From a virus, in IMG/VR virus record IMGVR_UViG_3300044617_000217, positions 1 through 51,412 of that record: a stretch of DNA of 51,412 nucleotides. One strand, written 5' to 3'. The notes under the pieces are model-generated. The model saw nothing but the letters and a program-made list of their open reading frames with translations. It made no database searches and was not told where the DNA came from. Shown piece after piece: positions 50,503 through 51,412 of this stretch. Position 1 is the stretch's first letter. Every line of letters begins with the position of its first letter. Both the position numbers and the translations under genes were made by a program.

Positions 50503-50531
50503 ATTTTACCATTCTTTTAAGTCAAAGTCTA
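50503..50531 (-). promoter_or_regulatory. Promoter of the portal operon, probably leaderless
   Basis: Minus strand: TAGACT at 50531-50526, 17-nt spacer, extended TGG-TAAAAT (-10) at 50508-50503, 8 nt to the ATG at 50494. No Shine-Dalgarno site. Confidence 0.6.
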
Positions 50532-50533
50532 GG

Positions 50534-50556
50534 TTTTGTCAGCGCCTGTGACAAAA
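50534..50556. promoter_or_regulatory. Palindrome upstream of the portal operon
   Basis: Perfect inverted repeat TTTTGTCA-(7 nt)-TGACAAAA, just after the stop codon of the LamG-like gene. It lacks a terminal T-run on the minus strand, so it is either an operator or a weak terminator. Confidence 0.45.
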
Positions 50557-51412
50557 TTAGCTATTTTGAACTAACAGCCAGACATTATCAAAGTATTCGG
50601 CTTCATCTTCTGCAATAGACATGGAGTAAGTTGAGTTGTCAGATATAGTTTTTACATCTCTATTCATCCATAGGCTATAGTGATTGAGGGCCTGGGTGGA
50701 ATTAAATGCATCTTGATATAAGGCAATATACTGATATAGGGCAGATACGCTTCCGCTTAGATTATGATTAAATTCTATTTCCCCGCTTATTGCCTGAGAA
50801 TACACAATTACCACATGGTGTAATTGATCATCTTTAAACACATTAGATATATTAGTTTCAGATGTCTTGTTTACGCTATTTACATATATTGCAGATATAT
50901 TGGTTTTGCTAATAGCCCCTAGATTATTCCAAGAGAAATTTGATGCCGCCCCGCCATTACTTGTAGAAGAAACCAGAGAACTTGTGGTTAGAGCAGAGGG
51001 GGTGTAGAAAAACTCTAGTGTTTTAACCAATGTCTCTGTATTTAAATAGAAGCTTGAATCTGTAACTGTTCTGACACCATTTCTATAGTCTCTTAATAGG
51101 ATGTCGCTCTTATTCATTCCAAATGATATGTTTGCGTCAGATACCCCAGTTACGCCATCCATAGTTGTAATATTTGCTGGGCCATTAGATGAGTATATTC
51201 TTTGATCATTATAGAATGAAATCATAAAATACTTTAGCTTAGGAAGATATCTAGATGCATCTGTTGTTGACAATGTTATCTTTATATATAATTTATTTGT
51301 TGTGCTAAATGAGCCAAGTTTATACTGAGGAATTGCCTGACCATTTACACACGAGACATATGTTATTCCGTCAATACTTGTTTCTACAGAAACTCCATTG
51401 TTGCCTTCCCAC
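50557..51412 (-). CDS. LamG-like virion protein, N-terminus cut by window edge
   Basis: Open from the right edge (frame continuous from 51412, 285 codons including the stop) to TAA at 50557. The visible part contains two beta-sandwich sections; DQLHHVVIVYSQ and HYSLWMNRDVKT are the LamG/concanavalin-A-like pattern for the central strands. It probably decorates the virion or binds sugar. A TTG at 51273 can start a shorter product but the frame remains open beyond, so the true start is outside the window. Confidence 0.75.
   Translation of the reverse strand, partial: WEGNNGVSVETSIDGITYVSCVNGQAIPQYKLGSFSTTNKLYIKITLSTTDASRYLPKLKYFMISFYNDQRIYSSNGPANITTMDGVTGVSDANISFGMNKSDILLRDYRNGVRTVTDSSFYLNTETLVKTLEFFYTPSALTTSSLVSSTSNGGAASNFSWNNLGAISKTNISAIYVNSVNKTSETNISNVFKDDQLHHVVIVYSQAISGEIEFNHNLSGSVSALYQYIALYQDAFNSTQALNHYSLWMNRDVKTISDNSTYSMSIAEDEAEYFDNVWLLVQNS

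Overview
The window is a contiguous piece of a tailed double-stranded DNA phage with a long non-contractile-type tail module. Every credible gene lies on the minus strand, so transcription runs right to left. The DNA is clearly A+T-rich. Genes are packed with ATGA or TAATG stop/start overlaps. Several promoters have a TATAAT-like -10 box only 6-9 nt from the start codon, which suggests leaderless mRNAs. Together with a DnaE-type polymerase, a SAP-like protein beside the capsid gene and a G/GT tail-chaperone pair, this fits a phage of low-GC Actinobacteria such as freshwater Nanopelagicales. The host is inference only. I see no integrase, repressor, holin or free-standing endolysin, so nothing points to lysogeny, and the lysis genes may be outside the window.

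Right part (51412 to 20354, in transcription order): a LamG-like virion protein cut by the right edge, a small protein, portal, prohead protease with a scaffold-like tail, HK97-fold major capsid protein, SAP-like protein, head-tail connectors, tail terminator, major tail protein, and tail-assembly chaperones G and GT joined by a -1 frameshift at a CCCAAAC slippery site. Then come a 3828-residue tape measure protein, distal tail protein, baseplate and minor tail proteins with Fn3 and jelly-roll-like domains, an S74-chaperone tail fibre, and small virion proteins. Terminator hairpins follow the capsid gene, the major tail gene and the last structural gene.

Middle part (20270 to 7715): a replication and recombination operon. 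It holds a metallophosphoesterase, zinc-ribbon and MerR-like proteins, DnaB-type helicase with a possible loader, DnaG-type primase, gp32-like SSB, a full DnaE with PHP domain, a MazG-like pyrophosphatase, RecA, a small putative PD-(D/E)XK nuclease, a XapX membrane protein, a Cas4/RecB-like Fe-S nuclease and a RuvC-like resolvase.

Left part (7718 to 1): a 48-aa HTH protein, a GT32-like glycosyltransferase, a sugar nucleotidyltransferase, an Nmad1/DUF1599 protein, the terminase subunits, two tRNA genes (CAT and TCT anticodons), Hsp20, an SNase-like nuclease, an FmdB zinc ribbon, and a secreted PA14-domain protein with a PTDEPTSE repeat array that runs off the left edge.

The most unusual object is the tape measure protein. 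Besides normal tape-measure segments, an M15-like peptidase and LysM, it appears to carry a mono-ADP-ribosyltransferase domain with an R-S-ExE signature, two more ADP-ribosyltransferase-like domains and a kinase-like catalytic loop, set between recurring Gly-Gly linker motifs. I read it as a tail-borne effector carrier that could deliver enzymes with the genome. That reading is inference from motifs.
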